The notes under the pieces are model-generated. The model was not told where the DNA came from. It did no database searches and worked only from the letters and a program-made list of their open reading frames with translations. From contig NZ_CP042913.1 of the NCBI RefSeq assembly GCF_008065115.1, positions 6,335,257 through 6,399,256 on the forward strand: a DNA stretch of 64,000 nucleotides, given 5' to 3'. A program made the translations under genes and the position numbers. Position 1 is the first letter of the stretch. Every line of letters starts with the position of its first letter. The stretch is from Bythopirellula goksoeyrii. Lineage in GTDB: Bacteria; Planctomycetota; Planctomycetia; Pirellulales; Lacipirellulaceae. Below are positions 1-8,341 of the stretch, in pieces.

Positions 1-2
1 TG

Positions 3-695
<693 letters not shown>

Positions 696-718
696 AGTGA
701 GACCTTCATGAAAGCGTA

Positions 719-748
719 ACGCCCAGGGATTCCAATCCCTGGGCGTTA
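719..748. repeat. Perfect 14-bp inverted repeat after the thiolase (family F, copy 1)
   Basis: The arms AACGCCCAGGGATT and AATCCCTGGGCGTT are perfect complements around a 2-nt centre. It lies between convergent genes and could act as a bidirectional terminator, but there is no T-run. A diverged copy is at 39299-39328, so it belongs to a dispersed family. Confidence 0.8.
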
Positions 749-769
749 CGTGTTTCTCAATTCAACAGC

Positions 770-3124
770 TCAATGATCCGAATACACCCGCGTGCTTTCT
801 TCCTTCGTGATCGGATCACGAATCTCGTCAGTCGTGACTTGCACGCTCAGGCGTTGATCGCCGGCTTGTACGCCTTGAGCTTGAATACGGAATGTGGCTT
901 CTGCCTTGGGACCCAGCTGCGGAATCGGAGCAAACACCACGCGATCCCCTTGCACTGTCGTTTGCGTATCGCCATTTCCGGAGAGTGCGCGGAGACCAGC
1001 AGGCATGACCGCCACCACCTGCACATTGGCGGCCGCTTTGGAACCTTGGTTTGTCACACGAATCTCATAGTTTGCTTCGCCACCCACTTCGATTGGATCA
1101 TCGCGATCGATCACCTCGAACATGAGTGCTGCGATTCCTTCTACGGTCACTTCCTTGACAGTTTGATCGGTCAAACCATCGCGAGCCTTGGTGCTAACCT
1201 GCAACGTGTGCTGGCCGGGCTCGACAGGGAGCGCCACCAACTCGACCATGCCACGCTCGTTAGCCGGCAATTCTGCCAAACTCCAGAACACGCTGTGCTG
1301 TGCCGCATCATACTCACCCAGATTGTTTGCACTAACAAACTGCATACCCTTTGTTAGGTGGGCAACCAATTGCACCTCTTTTGCAGGAGCGGTGCCGGGA
1401 TTCTCGATGCTCACTTGATAAGTAGCAGGTCGCTCTAGAAAACGCCGTTCCGGACCATCAACCGTGAGACGCAACTCAGGGGCGATCACCTCAAAATCAC
1501 AGCTCGCTTCAACCAACAGCCCTGCATCGGCACGTGCCGTCATGGTGTTGGTAATCCGCCCTGCCTGCTCAGCAGTCAGCACCAATTCCAATCGCTGCGT
1601 CTGGCCAGGAGCCAGATTTCCTAGCTCGAATTCCAGAGCAGGTCCAGCTTCGTGGCTTACTCCCGCGGGAACCGTTTCAAGCAACATCACACTACTCGCC
1701 TCACCGCTGCCAGGATTGCTGACTTCGATTTGTACAAGATGCTTCTCACCGACGTGAACCTGAGGCTGTGAGGAGAGTCGCAATGCCAACTCAGGTTTCG
1801 TGCAACGGGCCTTCGCCGAGGCCTGGGCCGCCAGGGTCACAGTGGCGACACTCCCCAGCTCACCTTCCTCGGCGGGAATCAATTCCATCTCGACGGTACG
1901 CTGTTCACCGACTGATAAGGTTCCCAAGTCCCACACGACTTTCGATCCCGAGACCGCAGCCCGCGGCGCTGTGCCGACTAGCTGAGTTCCCAGGGGAATC
2001 TCGTCGTGAATCTGCACATTCTGTGCCGTGCGCTGCCCCGTGTTCTGCACGCGAATAGCGAACGTGCAACGCTTGCCCACTTGGATTTCCGGTGGAGCAA
2101 GCTTGTGAATTGTAATCGATGGACTCTGAGTTCCCTCAAGAATTTTCTCACCGGGACGACCGGTTCCTACTTGGGACGTGAGTCCCGGTGTTGGAGTGAA
2201 GCCAGAGGTGGCGTCTGCGGGGGCGATTGTTGGCTGCGAGGCTGAAGAATTGAACTCCGATTCCTCCAACTCGAATGCAGGAGTTGGTTCGCGAGAAGTC
2301 GCTCCCGCGTCAGACGAACGCATGTCTACGGCTGGGGGCAAGCTTGGCATCGGTTGAGCCGACGCATAGCGACCAGTGGGAGCGGTTGCATTCGTCTGCG
2401 GTGGTGCCGCTTGAACAGGCGCCGAGGCAAATGGATTATTTCCCAGCGATTGATTGTCAGTTTGAGGAGGTGTACTCACAGGCGTGCTTGGAGCCGCAGC
2501 AGGAATTGGGGACAAAGGTTGGGCTTGATCAAGAGCCGTCGCAAGCGGGTTTGCAGCGTTCTGAATTGGGACGCCTGAAGTTTGTGGCGATTGTGGTACC
2601 GCGTCAGCAAAGGCAGCACGTGCATCGGACTGCACGGAGACAGGATGCACTTCAACTTCTTGGCTCGCCATCCGCAAGGGATTCGCATCTGGCCCCTGAC
2701 CTCGAGTCACTTCTTCCAGCTCGTCTTCCGGCTCAGCCTCCAAAGGAGGCAAAGTCATCGCGGTCGTGTAATTTGAATAGCGGTCACCGTAAGTGTCTGC
2801 TGGGGCACTGGCTACTTGGAAATTGCTCGTAGTCTCCGCTTCTTCTGCAACGGTATCGACAGGTGTGTCCGCTGAACCGAACAATTGCTGAGCTTGTTCG
2901 CTGAGCGCCGGCTCCGATTTCTCCTCCGCGAACAAGTTCTTCAGCTCGTCAGTGGCAGTAGGAGCACTCCGCGCAACTGTCCGATCTGTGTCGGCAGTCG
3001 ACGAAGGGGACCAGTGCCAATAGGCACCCCCGCCACTCAATGTCGCCATAACGACGGCAGTAGCCGGTTTCCACAGGCGGCCGACAAGCGATCGGCGAAC
3101 AACAACGTCAGAATTCGTTTCCAT
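770..3124 (-). CDS. DUF11 repeat surface protein with N-terminal membrane anchor
   Basis: This is a 784-residue protein starting at the ATG at 3124; the frame is open further upstream, but that stretch has no protein-like character. Residues about 20-38 form one membrane segment or signal anchor. Residues about 40-330 are a low-complexity linker rich in Pro, Ser, Gln and Ala. From about 335 to the end there are four repeats of a DUF11-like beta-sandwich, each with a 'VxNxGxxxAxxVxxxxxxPxG' pattern. Such proteins are exported and structural or adhesive in planctomycetes. No catalytic motif is seen. The stop overlaps nothing and the convergent thiolase is 75 nt away. Exact role unknown. Confidence 0.85.
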   Translation of the reverse strand: METNSDVVVRRSLVGRLWKPATAVVMATLSGGGAYWHWSPSSTADTDRTVARSAPTATDELKNLFAEEKSEPALSEQAQQLFGSADTPVDTVAEEAETTSNFQVASAPADTYGDRYSNYTTAMTLPPLEAEPEDELEEVTRGQGPDANPLRMASQEVEVHPVSVQSDARAAFADAVPQSPQTSGVPIQNAANPLATALDQAQPLSPIPAAAPSTPVSTPPQTDNQSLGNNPFASAPVQAAPPQTNATAPTGRYASAQPMPSLPPAVDMRSSDAGATSREPTPAFELEESEFNSSASQPTIAPADATSGFTPTPGLTSQVGTGRPGEKILEGTQSPSITIHKLAPPEIQVGKRCTFAIRVQNTGQRTAQNVQIHDEIPLGTQLVGTAPRAAVSGSKVVWDLGTLSVGEQRTVEMELIPAEEGELGSVATVTLAAQASAKARCTKPELALRLSSQPQVHVGEKHLVQIEVSNPGSGEASSVMLLETVPAGVSHEAGPALEFELGNLAPGQTQRLELVLTAEQAGRITNTMTARADAGLLVEASCDFEVIAPELRLTVDGPERRFLERPATYQVSIENPGTAPAKEVQLVAHLTKGMQFVSANNLGEYDAAQHSVFWSLAELPANERGMVELVALPVEPGQHTLQVSTKARDGLTDQTVKEVTVEGIAALMFEVIDRDDPIEVGGEANYEIRVTNQGSKAAANVQVVAVMPAGLRALSGNGDTQTTVQGDRVVFAPIPQLGPKAEATFRIQAQGVQAGDQRLSVQVTTDEIRDPITKEESTRVYSDH

Positions 3125-3274
3125 GGGAGAACCCCGAATTAATAGCAGGCGTGAGCAAAATAATTGCGGACGCAGGATCCGCGCGGGGCGAAGATGTAGC
3201 AAAAGACTGAGATGAGGCAAAGAGCAGTGCCCCTGGATTGCTAGCAAAGTATTAGCAATTCGACACGGGATCCC

Positions 3275-3334
3275 TTAGCCGGAGGCACACCTGCCTCCGG
3301 GACGGAGTCCGGAGGCAAGTGGCCGCCGGCTAGG
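3275..3334. repeat. Compound palindrome starting TTAGCCGGAGG (family D, copy 1)
   Basis: The outer arms are TTAGCCGG and CCGGCTAg; inside is a GGAGGCA/TGCCTCC hairpin and a second GGAGGC block. It lies between the DUF11 gene start and the end of the next minus-strand gene. The start of the element recurs at 35432 after putA. Confidence 0.65.
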
Positions 3335-3350
3335 AAAAATACGTGTGTTT

Positions 3351-4478
3351 CTACTGACAATAAGAAAGCGCCAGCAACACATACCCTGTCACGAGATTGG
3401 GGTCCCCTTCCAACCAACGCTCGTTAGAGTTCTTCCAACTGCCATCGGGTTGCTGGCGACTGGCGAATTCCGCAACCAGCTCTTCTCGCCAATCGTGTGA
3501 TTTGCCAGATTCGTCGACAAACTCTGGATTGCCAACGGCATCCAGCGATTTGGCGAACGTGTGATAGTAGTAAAAGAGCCCACTCTCCCCCATGCCGGGA
3601 TTGTTATCGAGCGTATAATTCTTTTGGATCCACTCGTTCGCGGCTTGCACCCGTGGGTCGTCGGCTTTGACTCCTGCAAAGATCATGCTCTTTAGGCCCG
3701 CGTAGGTCATCGAACCATAGCTGCGCAGCCCGCCATCCTCGGTTTCCCCAGCCTGGCTCGAGCCCCCTGCGGCAATCGTGTAATAAAATCCTCCATCGGG
3801 ATTCAAGCTGGCGTATTTGGTCTGGTTGTATTGCGTTTCCAAGTTCTGGCACCGCGAAACAAAAATTAGTGCTCGCTGGATTGCAGGGTCGTCATCGCCG
3901 CGGCCCAAGGTATGCAATGTGTCGATCAAGAACGAAGTATTGGAAAGATCGGGCCGAGAATGCGATCCGTAGCCGGATCCACCGTAACTCAATTCGTCCG
4001 GTTCGATTCCCTCGCCCTGATCCCACTGTTCACCTTTGATGAAGGACTCCGCCTTGGCGATTAAGTCGTCGTACTTACCGTCTGTGTTCGCTTCATGAAA
4101 TGCGACGACCGCCAGGCACGTTTCGTAATTGCGATGTGTGCTACCGGGTTCGTAGATTCCCCCGTCAGGTTGCACAAACTGGAATAGATATTCCAGAGAT
4201 TTCGCCACCACGGGTTGCTCCGGTGTGTACCCATTTCGCAATAGGGCTGTTGCCACCAAGGAGGTTACTCCTGTGCCAGAGTCTTTGCTAAAGGAACCGT
4301 CATCGGCCTGCGCTTGAGTAAGAAAACCGACAGCCGAATCGACCAATTCTGATATCTGAGTCGCTTCATCCGTGGCTGCTGCTTGCGTCGCCTGAATCGA
4401 AAGCGTCTGACTACAGGCCATCACGATGGCAAGTGAAAGAAGAAACAACAACTTTGAGGGCAGATTTCTGGTCTGCAT
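3351..4478 (-). CDS. Exported prenyltransferase/squalene-cyclase-like (alpha/alpha toroid) protein
   Basis: The protein has 375 residues. The ATG at 4478 is preferred over an in-frame GTG at 4490 because GGAG lies 6 nt upstream of it. Residues 1-32 form a signal peptide (charged N-terminus, LLFLLSLAIVMA core, then Ala-rich). The rest is made of repeated blocks such as DDGSF, PDGGIYEPG, PDGGFYYT and PDGSW, the QW-type repeats of the squalene cyclase/prenyltransferase barrel. The DXDD acid motif of true squalene-hopene cyclases is not evident, so it is probably a non-enzymatic or uncharacterised secreted toroid protein, common in planctomycetes and often annotated 'prenyltransferase/squalene oxidase repeat-containing'. 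Confidence 0.82.
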   Translation of the reverse strand: MQTRNLPSKLLFLLSLAIVMACSQTLSIQATQAAATDEATQISELVDSAVGFLTQAQADDGSFSKDSGTGVTSLVATALLRNGYTPEQPVVAKSLEYLFQFVQPDGGIYEPGSTHRNYETCLAVVAFHEANTDGKYDDLIAKAESFIKGEQWDQGEGIEPDELSYGGSGYGSHSRPDLSNTSFLIDTLHTLGRGDDDPAIQRALIFVSRCQNLETQYNQTKYASLNPDGGFYYTIAAGGSSQAGETEDGGLRSYGSMTYAGLKSMIFAGVKADDPRVQAANEWIQKNYTLDNNPGMGESGLFYYYHTFAKSLDAVGNPEFVDESGKSHDWREELVAEFASRQQPDGSWKNSNERWLEGDPNLVTGYVLLALSYCQ

Positions 4479-4656
4479 GGGAGACTCCACTTTGATTTCT
4501 GGAAGGCAGTAGAAAAATGAAACTGCTAATTCAAATCGTACCGCAATGACGGTCCGAAGTGAAATCCCTGACCTTCACCGTACCCACAAGAAAGTAGCTG
4601 TGACAAAGTGTCTGTCGGAGAATCCGACACCCATGTCACTAGAATCGCCAGGGAAA

Positions 4657-4944
4657 CTAGCGGAGAATCGCCAGGACGTCGCTCGTACGTAGAAAGAGCA
4701 AAGATTCGCCATCGATGGCTACTTCATTGCCGGCATAGTTGCCAAATACAACCCGATCTCCTTCTTTCATTTCTGGAGCCGAACGCTTTCCATTGGGCAG
4801 CATCCGCCCATCCCCAACGCTCAACACGCGACCTTGCTGGGGTTTCTCTCGCGCGGCGTCAGGCAGAACAATTCCTCCCGCCGTCGTCTCTTCCGCATTG
4901 AGACGCTTGACCACCAAATTGTCGCCGATCGGAACCACATTCAT
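4657..4944 (-). CDS. groES: Co-chaperonin GroES
   Basis: GroES forms the heptameric lid of the GroEL folding chamber in the cytoplasm. The 95-residue product has the classic N-terminus (VVPIGDNLVVKR), the mobile-loop region EETTAGGIVLP and the C-terminal strand ending DVLAILR. The ATG at 4944 fits the family start; GGAG sits about 12 nt upstream, while the in-frame GTG at 4962 would add six atypical residues. No groEL is adjacent. Planctomycetes often carry several groES and groEL copies, so this may be an orphan copy pairing with a distant groEL. It is the last of three minus-strand genes (ricT, TIGR04138, groES). Confidence 0.93.
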   Translation of the reverse strand: MNVVPIGDNLVVKRLNAEETTAGGIVLPDAAREKPQQGRVLSVGDGRMLPNGKRSAPEMKEGDRVVFGNYAGNEVAIDGESLLFLRTSDVLAILR

Positions 4945-5124
4945 CTTGCTACCAGTCTCCACTCATCAAGAATCGTTTCATTCGTATGCAATCTGTCCCG
5001 TCCATTCAACGTGTTGACGGCCAAGATTTCAACTGGCAAAAGCCATCCAGGCGAGAAAAAACAACCAGATTAGTAAGAGAAAACCAGAAAGTATGAGTTG
5101 CCAACGGCTTCCACGGGGGGGGTT

Positions 5125-5188
5125 GGGGGTCAATGTGGGAGGATTCGCTTCCACGCTGGTGCTGTTAGCGCGCTGCTTTCTGACCCCC
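5125..5188. repeat. Inverted repeat GGGGGTCA/TGACCCCC next to a G-run
   Basis: The 8-bp arms enclose about 48 nt that contain a smaller GTGGGA...TTCCAC hairpin. A seven-G run at 5115-5121 precedes it. It lies just past the stop of the TIGR04138 gene on its 3' side, so a terminator or RNA-stability role is possible. No T-run is present. Confidence 0.5.
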
Positions 5189-5189
5189 A

Positions 5190-5633
5190 TCAGCAGCTGC
5201 GCTCCTCACCTGTTTCAGGAAGCGAAAACTGAAAGCTGTGCTGAAATCCTTCATCAAAGTCAAAGACATCGTCGAAATCCTCACGCTGATCGTAAGGTGT
5301 CTTACGCATCTGTTCGATCTTGATGAGATTGAACACAATTTCACCAAAGTCGCCTGTTGATTTGATCCCCCAACTATTCAGAACACACTTGGCCAGGTAG
5401 CCGAATTGTTCCTGAGCATAGATGCGCATCGCTTCGCAAAGCTCTTGTCCCGTGACATGCTTTTCAGGTTCCTCTTCTTCGACCGCATCCTCGGGATAGT
5501 GCTCTGTTCCCATCCCAAGCTTTTCTTGCGCATGTCGCAATGCTTCGAAAACAAAGATATACGCTTCGAGCTTGTAACGCTTATCGTGTGCTAGCAGTTC
5601 TGCCAGTGGGTGATCGGGGTCCAGCATGTTCAT
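5190..5633 (-). CDS. TIGR04138 / Minf_1886-type conserved protein
   Basis: The product has 147 residues from the ATG at 5633; an in-frame TTG at 5651 is less likely. The sequence pattern (HDKRYKLEAYIFVFEAL, HVTGQELCEA, YGYLAKCVLNSWGI-like, GEIVFNLI) matches a small cytoplasmic family known almost only from Planctomycetes and Verrucomicrobia. Its function is not known. The middle is acidic (EEEEPE) and the C-terminus carries Asp/Phe repeats (FDDVFDFDEGF). It sits 72 nt downstream of ricT in the same direction and is probably cotranscribed with it. The family call is from memory of the pattern; no search was run. Confidence 0.8.
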   Translation of the reverse strand: MNMLDPDHPLAELLAHDKRYKLEAYIFVFEALRHAQEKLGMGTEHYPEDAVEEEEPEKHVTGQELCEAMRIYAQEQFGYLAKCVLNSWGIKSTGDFGEIVFNLIKIEQMRKTPYDQREDFDDVFDFDEGFQHSFQFSLPETGEERSC

Positions 5634-5705
5634 GGTGATGTCAATTCTCAAATGAAAAATGGCGACGGATGAACTGTAAAGAAATGAATTCGCCTTCTCT
5701 ACATC

Positions 5706-6629
5706 TTACTCCGCAGACGAACTTTCGTCAGCATCTGGCTGCGGGTTCTCATCGGAACGAGAGGAATTTTCGCCAGAGTGCCCATTTGTAGTGGCTTTCG
5801 ACCCTTGTTTCCGCTTGCCAGGCTTTTTCAGCACGGTCAGGACTGCCGAGCCATCCAGAGCCAAATGGCGCATGTCCTCCATTTCGACGAGAATCCTTCC
5901 TACCAGGATTTCCTGGGCTAAAACGCGCCCCCGACCTTCGTTGGTGACGATTTCAGACCCTACCGGAGGAAGTTCTTTCTGCAACTCCTGATACGTTTCG
6001 TACTCGTAACGGAGACAACATTTGAGCCGTCCGCATCGACCAGAGATCTTGCTCGGATCCAGGGTCGCTTTCTGTAATTTGGCCATCCGCATCGAAACGG
6101 GAGGCATTTCGGACAGGTGGGTGTTGCAGCATACCGGCTTGCCGCAGTCACCATAGTCGGCCAATAATTTTGCTTCGTCGCGAACTCCAATCTGCTTCAT
6201 CTCGATGCGAGTCTGAAACTCATGTGCTAATTCTTTGACTAGCTGACGAAAATCGACTCGGTCTTCAGCGAGGTAATATACCACCACGCGCTCACCACCA
6301 TAAATTCTTTCCACGTCGACAAGACGCATGTCGAGTTGGAGTCTTTCGATATGCTGCTGACAGGTGTCGTGTTCGTGCTGTTGCTGCTCAAGCAGGCGGC
6401 GAAGTTCCCCCGCATCATCGGCAGTCGTCTCGCGCAAAATCTGTCCGTTTTTGGGATCGGTCAGATTTGCCAATGCCAATTCGTTGGCTTCGCACAAGAC
6501 TTCCCCCACCTCCAAACCACGACTGGTACGGGCGATCACTTGCGCACCGCGAGAAAAGTTGTCCCCGCCGCGAGTGGAAAACACCCCCAGATGACGCATC
6601 ACTCCATGGCGAATCACATACTTGGGCAT
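5706..6629 (-). CDS. ricT: RicT (PSP1-domain, YaaT) regulatory Fe-S protein
   Basis: RicT is a PSP1-domain cytoplasmic protein; in Bacillus it forms the Fe-S Ric complex that assists RNase Y mRNA processing. The 307-residue product starts with a typical 'MPKYVIRHGVMRHLGVF' block and has both conserved cysteine clusters, CGKPVCC at 162-168 and CGRLKCC at 199-205. The last 35 residues are a charged Ser/Glu-rich tail. Partners RicA and RicF are not in the window, as is usual outside Firmicutes. It heads a minus-strand run with the TIGR04138 gene and groES. Start ATG at 6629; upstream DNA before the DUF190 gene is only about 115 nt. Confidence 0.92.
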   Translation of the reverse strand: MPKYVIRHGVMRHLGVFSTRGGDNFSRGAQVIARTSRGLEVGEVLCEANELALANLTDPKNGQILRETTADDAGELRRLLEQQQHEHDTCQQHIERLQLDMRLVDVERIYGGERVVVYYLAEDRVDFRQLVKELAHEFQTRIEMKQIGVRDEAKLLADYGDCGKPVCCNTHLSEMPPVSMRMAKLQKATLDPSKISGRCGRLKCCLRYEYETYQELQKELPPVGSEIVTNEGRGRVLAQEILVGRILVEMEDMRHLALDGSAVLTVLKKPGKRKQGSKATTNGHSGENSSRSDENPQPDADESSSAE

Positions 6630-6744
6630 GAGGTGGTTAGTACCGGTGTGCTGAAAGGGGAGCGAAAACTAGTTTGTCAGTATATCGGATTAGCAATTCG
6701 AGGTGTAGGCGAGCAATTTGCCGTGTGATGGCCTCCGAAACTTC

Positions 6745-7107
6745 CTAGCAAGAACCCACTTCACCAGCTTTTCCATCACTCGCCCGATACTTCACCACTT
6801 TTACTTCCTCCAAAGTCACCATTCCTTCCTGAACCATGGCGTCGATGTGCGGCATCAATTGATCGATCTTATCTTTCGAATCGACAATCTCCACAATAAT
6901 CGGCAAGTCGGTCGAGAGCCTCAGAATCTTGGAGGTATGCACTCGACTTTGAGCACCAAACCCCATCGGACCGCGCAGCACGGTTGCGCCGGCCATTTGC
7001 AGTTCTCTCGCCTTAAGAACGATCGCTTCATAGAGCGGCGTGGATTGCCATTGGTCGCTCTCACCAATGAACACCCGCAATAGATAACCTTCCTCGGGAA
7101 TCTTCAT
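6745..7107 (-). CDS. DUF190 PII-like protein linked to crcB
   Basis: DUF190 (COG1993) proteins are small ferredoxin-fold, PII-like proteins often encoded beside fluoride channels; their ligand is not settled. The 120-residue product shows the family motifs LLRVFIGESDQ near the N-terminus, GATVLRGPMGFG in the middle and LPIIVEIVDS before the last helix. Its ATG lies 3 nt after the crcB stop, and the ribosome-binding GGAG is inside the last codons of crcB, so the two are translationally coupled. Expected role: modulator of, or accessory to, fluoride export. Confidence 0.9.
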   Translation of the reverse strand: MKIPEEGYLLRVFIGESDQWQSTPLYEAIVLKARELQMAGATVLRGPMGFGAQSRVHTSKILRLSTDLPIIVEIVDSKDKIDQLMPHIDAMVQEGMVTLEEVKVVKYRASDGKAGEVGSC

Positions 7108-7110
7108 TTT

Positions 7111-7491
7111 TTACACTCCATACCATCGTTCTGCCATACGATACCCAAGCCACACTGCCGAGAAGCCCAGTCCGCAGCTCACGAACATATTCAACAGAGC
7201 AAGTCGCAACTCGCCCCCATTGGCTAAGTTGAAAGATTCCAAGCCAAACGTAGAAAAAGTGGTCAATCCACCCAGCAAACCAACCGTGAGCCCAATGCGC
7301 ACTTCTTCGCGCACCAGTTGGGGCCCCGCAAAGAATCCCGCCAACAATCCGATGGCAAAGCACCCTAGAACATTCACACTCATCGTGCCCCAAGGGAAAC
7401 TTCCAGGCGCCATTCGCTGAATTCCTCCCTCGACGGCATATCGCAACAGCGAGCCGACGGCACCTCCGATTGCTATGTACAGCCATTTCAT
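7111..7491 (-). CDS. crcB: Fluoride ion channel CrcB/FluC
   Basis: CrcB forms dual-topology dimers in the inner membrane that let fluoride leave the cell. The ATG at 7491 gives 126 residues, the usual length, with four membrane helices. Family motifs are GGAVGSLLRY, FPWGTMSVNVLGCF and GLLGGLTTFSTF, including the conserved Asn and the Phe/Thr track. An in-frame upstream extension to 7608 has no membrane or family character and is left out. It is followed within 3 nt by the DUF190 gene. No fluoride riboswitch could be recognised in the 250 nt upstream, so control may be constitutive. Confidence 0.94.
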   Translation of the reverse strand: MKWLYIAIGGAVGSLLRYAVEGGIQRMAPGSFPWGTMSVNVLGCFAIGLLAGFFAGPQLVREEVRIGLTVGLLGGLTTFSTFGLESFNLANGGELRLALLNMFVSCGLGFSAVWLGYRMAERWYGV

Positions 7492-7608
7492 TGTGCTTCG
7501 CTTCCGAGATTGCCGAAAAACGCTCCCCTGCCGTCGGAGAGCTCCTTGAACTAGAATAACTGTTTCGGTGTCCCGTTGCCAAATAGGCAATACCTCAACC
7601 AGATTCAC

Positions 7609-7729
7609 AAGAAAGAGAACACAGATAAACGCGGATTAAGCTGATTAGCGCAGATCTGATAGAAGCATCAGTCCATCTCTATCCGCGAAAATCCGCTATA
7701 TCAGCGTTATCCGCGGCCCATTTCTTCTC
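7609..7729. repeat. Degenerate long inverted repeat with GGATTA/ATCCGC units (family E, copy 1)
   Basis: It fills the divergent crcB/pabA intergenic region. The left arm repeats GCGGATTA, CTGATTA and GCAGAT; the right arm repeats ATCCGCG, AATCCGCT and ATCCGCG and pairs imperfectly with the left. The arm ends AAGAAA and TTTCTTCT also pair. The right half recurs at 38151-38199. Confidence 0.75.
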
Positions 7730-7749
7730 CTTCCGACTGAATATTGTCC

Positions 7750-8334
7750 ATGATTCAGATAATCGATAATTACGATTCCTTTACTTACAACCTTGTCCAG
7801 CGATTGGGAGAGATCGATCCCCAATTGGAAATCTGCGTCGATCGCAACGACCAGATCACGGTCGATAAGATCCTCGCTCGCAAGCCGGATCGAGTCATCA
7901 TTTCGCCAGGACCTTGCACTCCCAATGAGGCAGGCATCTCGGTCGAGTGTGTCACCAAGCTCGCTGGGAAGTTGCCGCTGCTGGGAGTTTGCCTCGGACA
8001 TCAATCGATTGGCCAGGCGCTCGGAGGCAAGATCGTCCGTGCAGGACGCTTGATGCACGGCAAAGTCGATCAGATTTTTCATGACGGCAGCGCACTGTTC
8101 ACAGGACTGGATAATCCCTTTCAAGCGACCCGCTATCACAGTCTGGTGATCAAGCCCGATACGGTCCCCGACGAGCTAATCGTCACCGCTTGGAGCGAGG
8201 ACCCCGCTGGAGAACGCGAGATCATGGCGGTACAACATCGCTCGCAACCACTCTTCGGCTTGCAATTCCACCCCGAGAGTTTCCTCACTCATGCTGGGAC
8301 TGACATTCTACGCAATTTTTTGAAAGTCAACTGA
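7750..8334 (+). CDS. pabA: Glutamine amidotransferase of anthranilate/aminodeoxychorismate synthase
   Basis: This class I glutaminase takes ammonia from glutamine and passes it to a chorismate-using partner for tryptophan or folate synthesis. The 194-residue product has the nucleophile elbow GVCLGHQ (Cys), the oxyanion strand SPGPCTPNEAG, and the C-terminal catalytic His and Glu in FHPES. The ATG at 7750 is chosen over TTG at 7744 because it matches the family start MIQIIDNYDSF. The synthase subunit (TrpE/PabB) is not adjacent, so the TrpG versus PabA role is open; one protein may serve both. moeA follows after 7 nt. Confidence 0.9.
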   Translation: MIQIIDNYDSFTYNLVQRLGEIDPQLEICVDRNDQITVDKILARKPDRVIISPGPCTPNEAGISVECVTKLAGKLPLLGVCLGHQSIGQALGGKIVRAGRLMHGKVDQIFHDGSALFTGLDNPFQATRYHSLVIKPDTVPDELIVTAWSEDPAGEREIMAVQHRSQPLFGLQFHPESFLTHAGTDILRNFLKVN

Positions 8335-8341
8335 AACGATA

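Noticed and set aside
7492-7750. Fluoride riboswitch before crcB
   Set aside because: I read the minus strand for the conserved GGcGATGG...CTGATGAC pattern and found no convincing match; the region is mostly the family E repeat and the crcB 5' extension.
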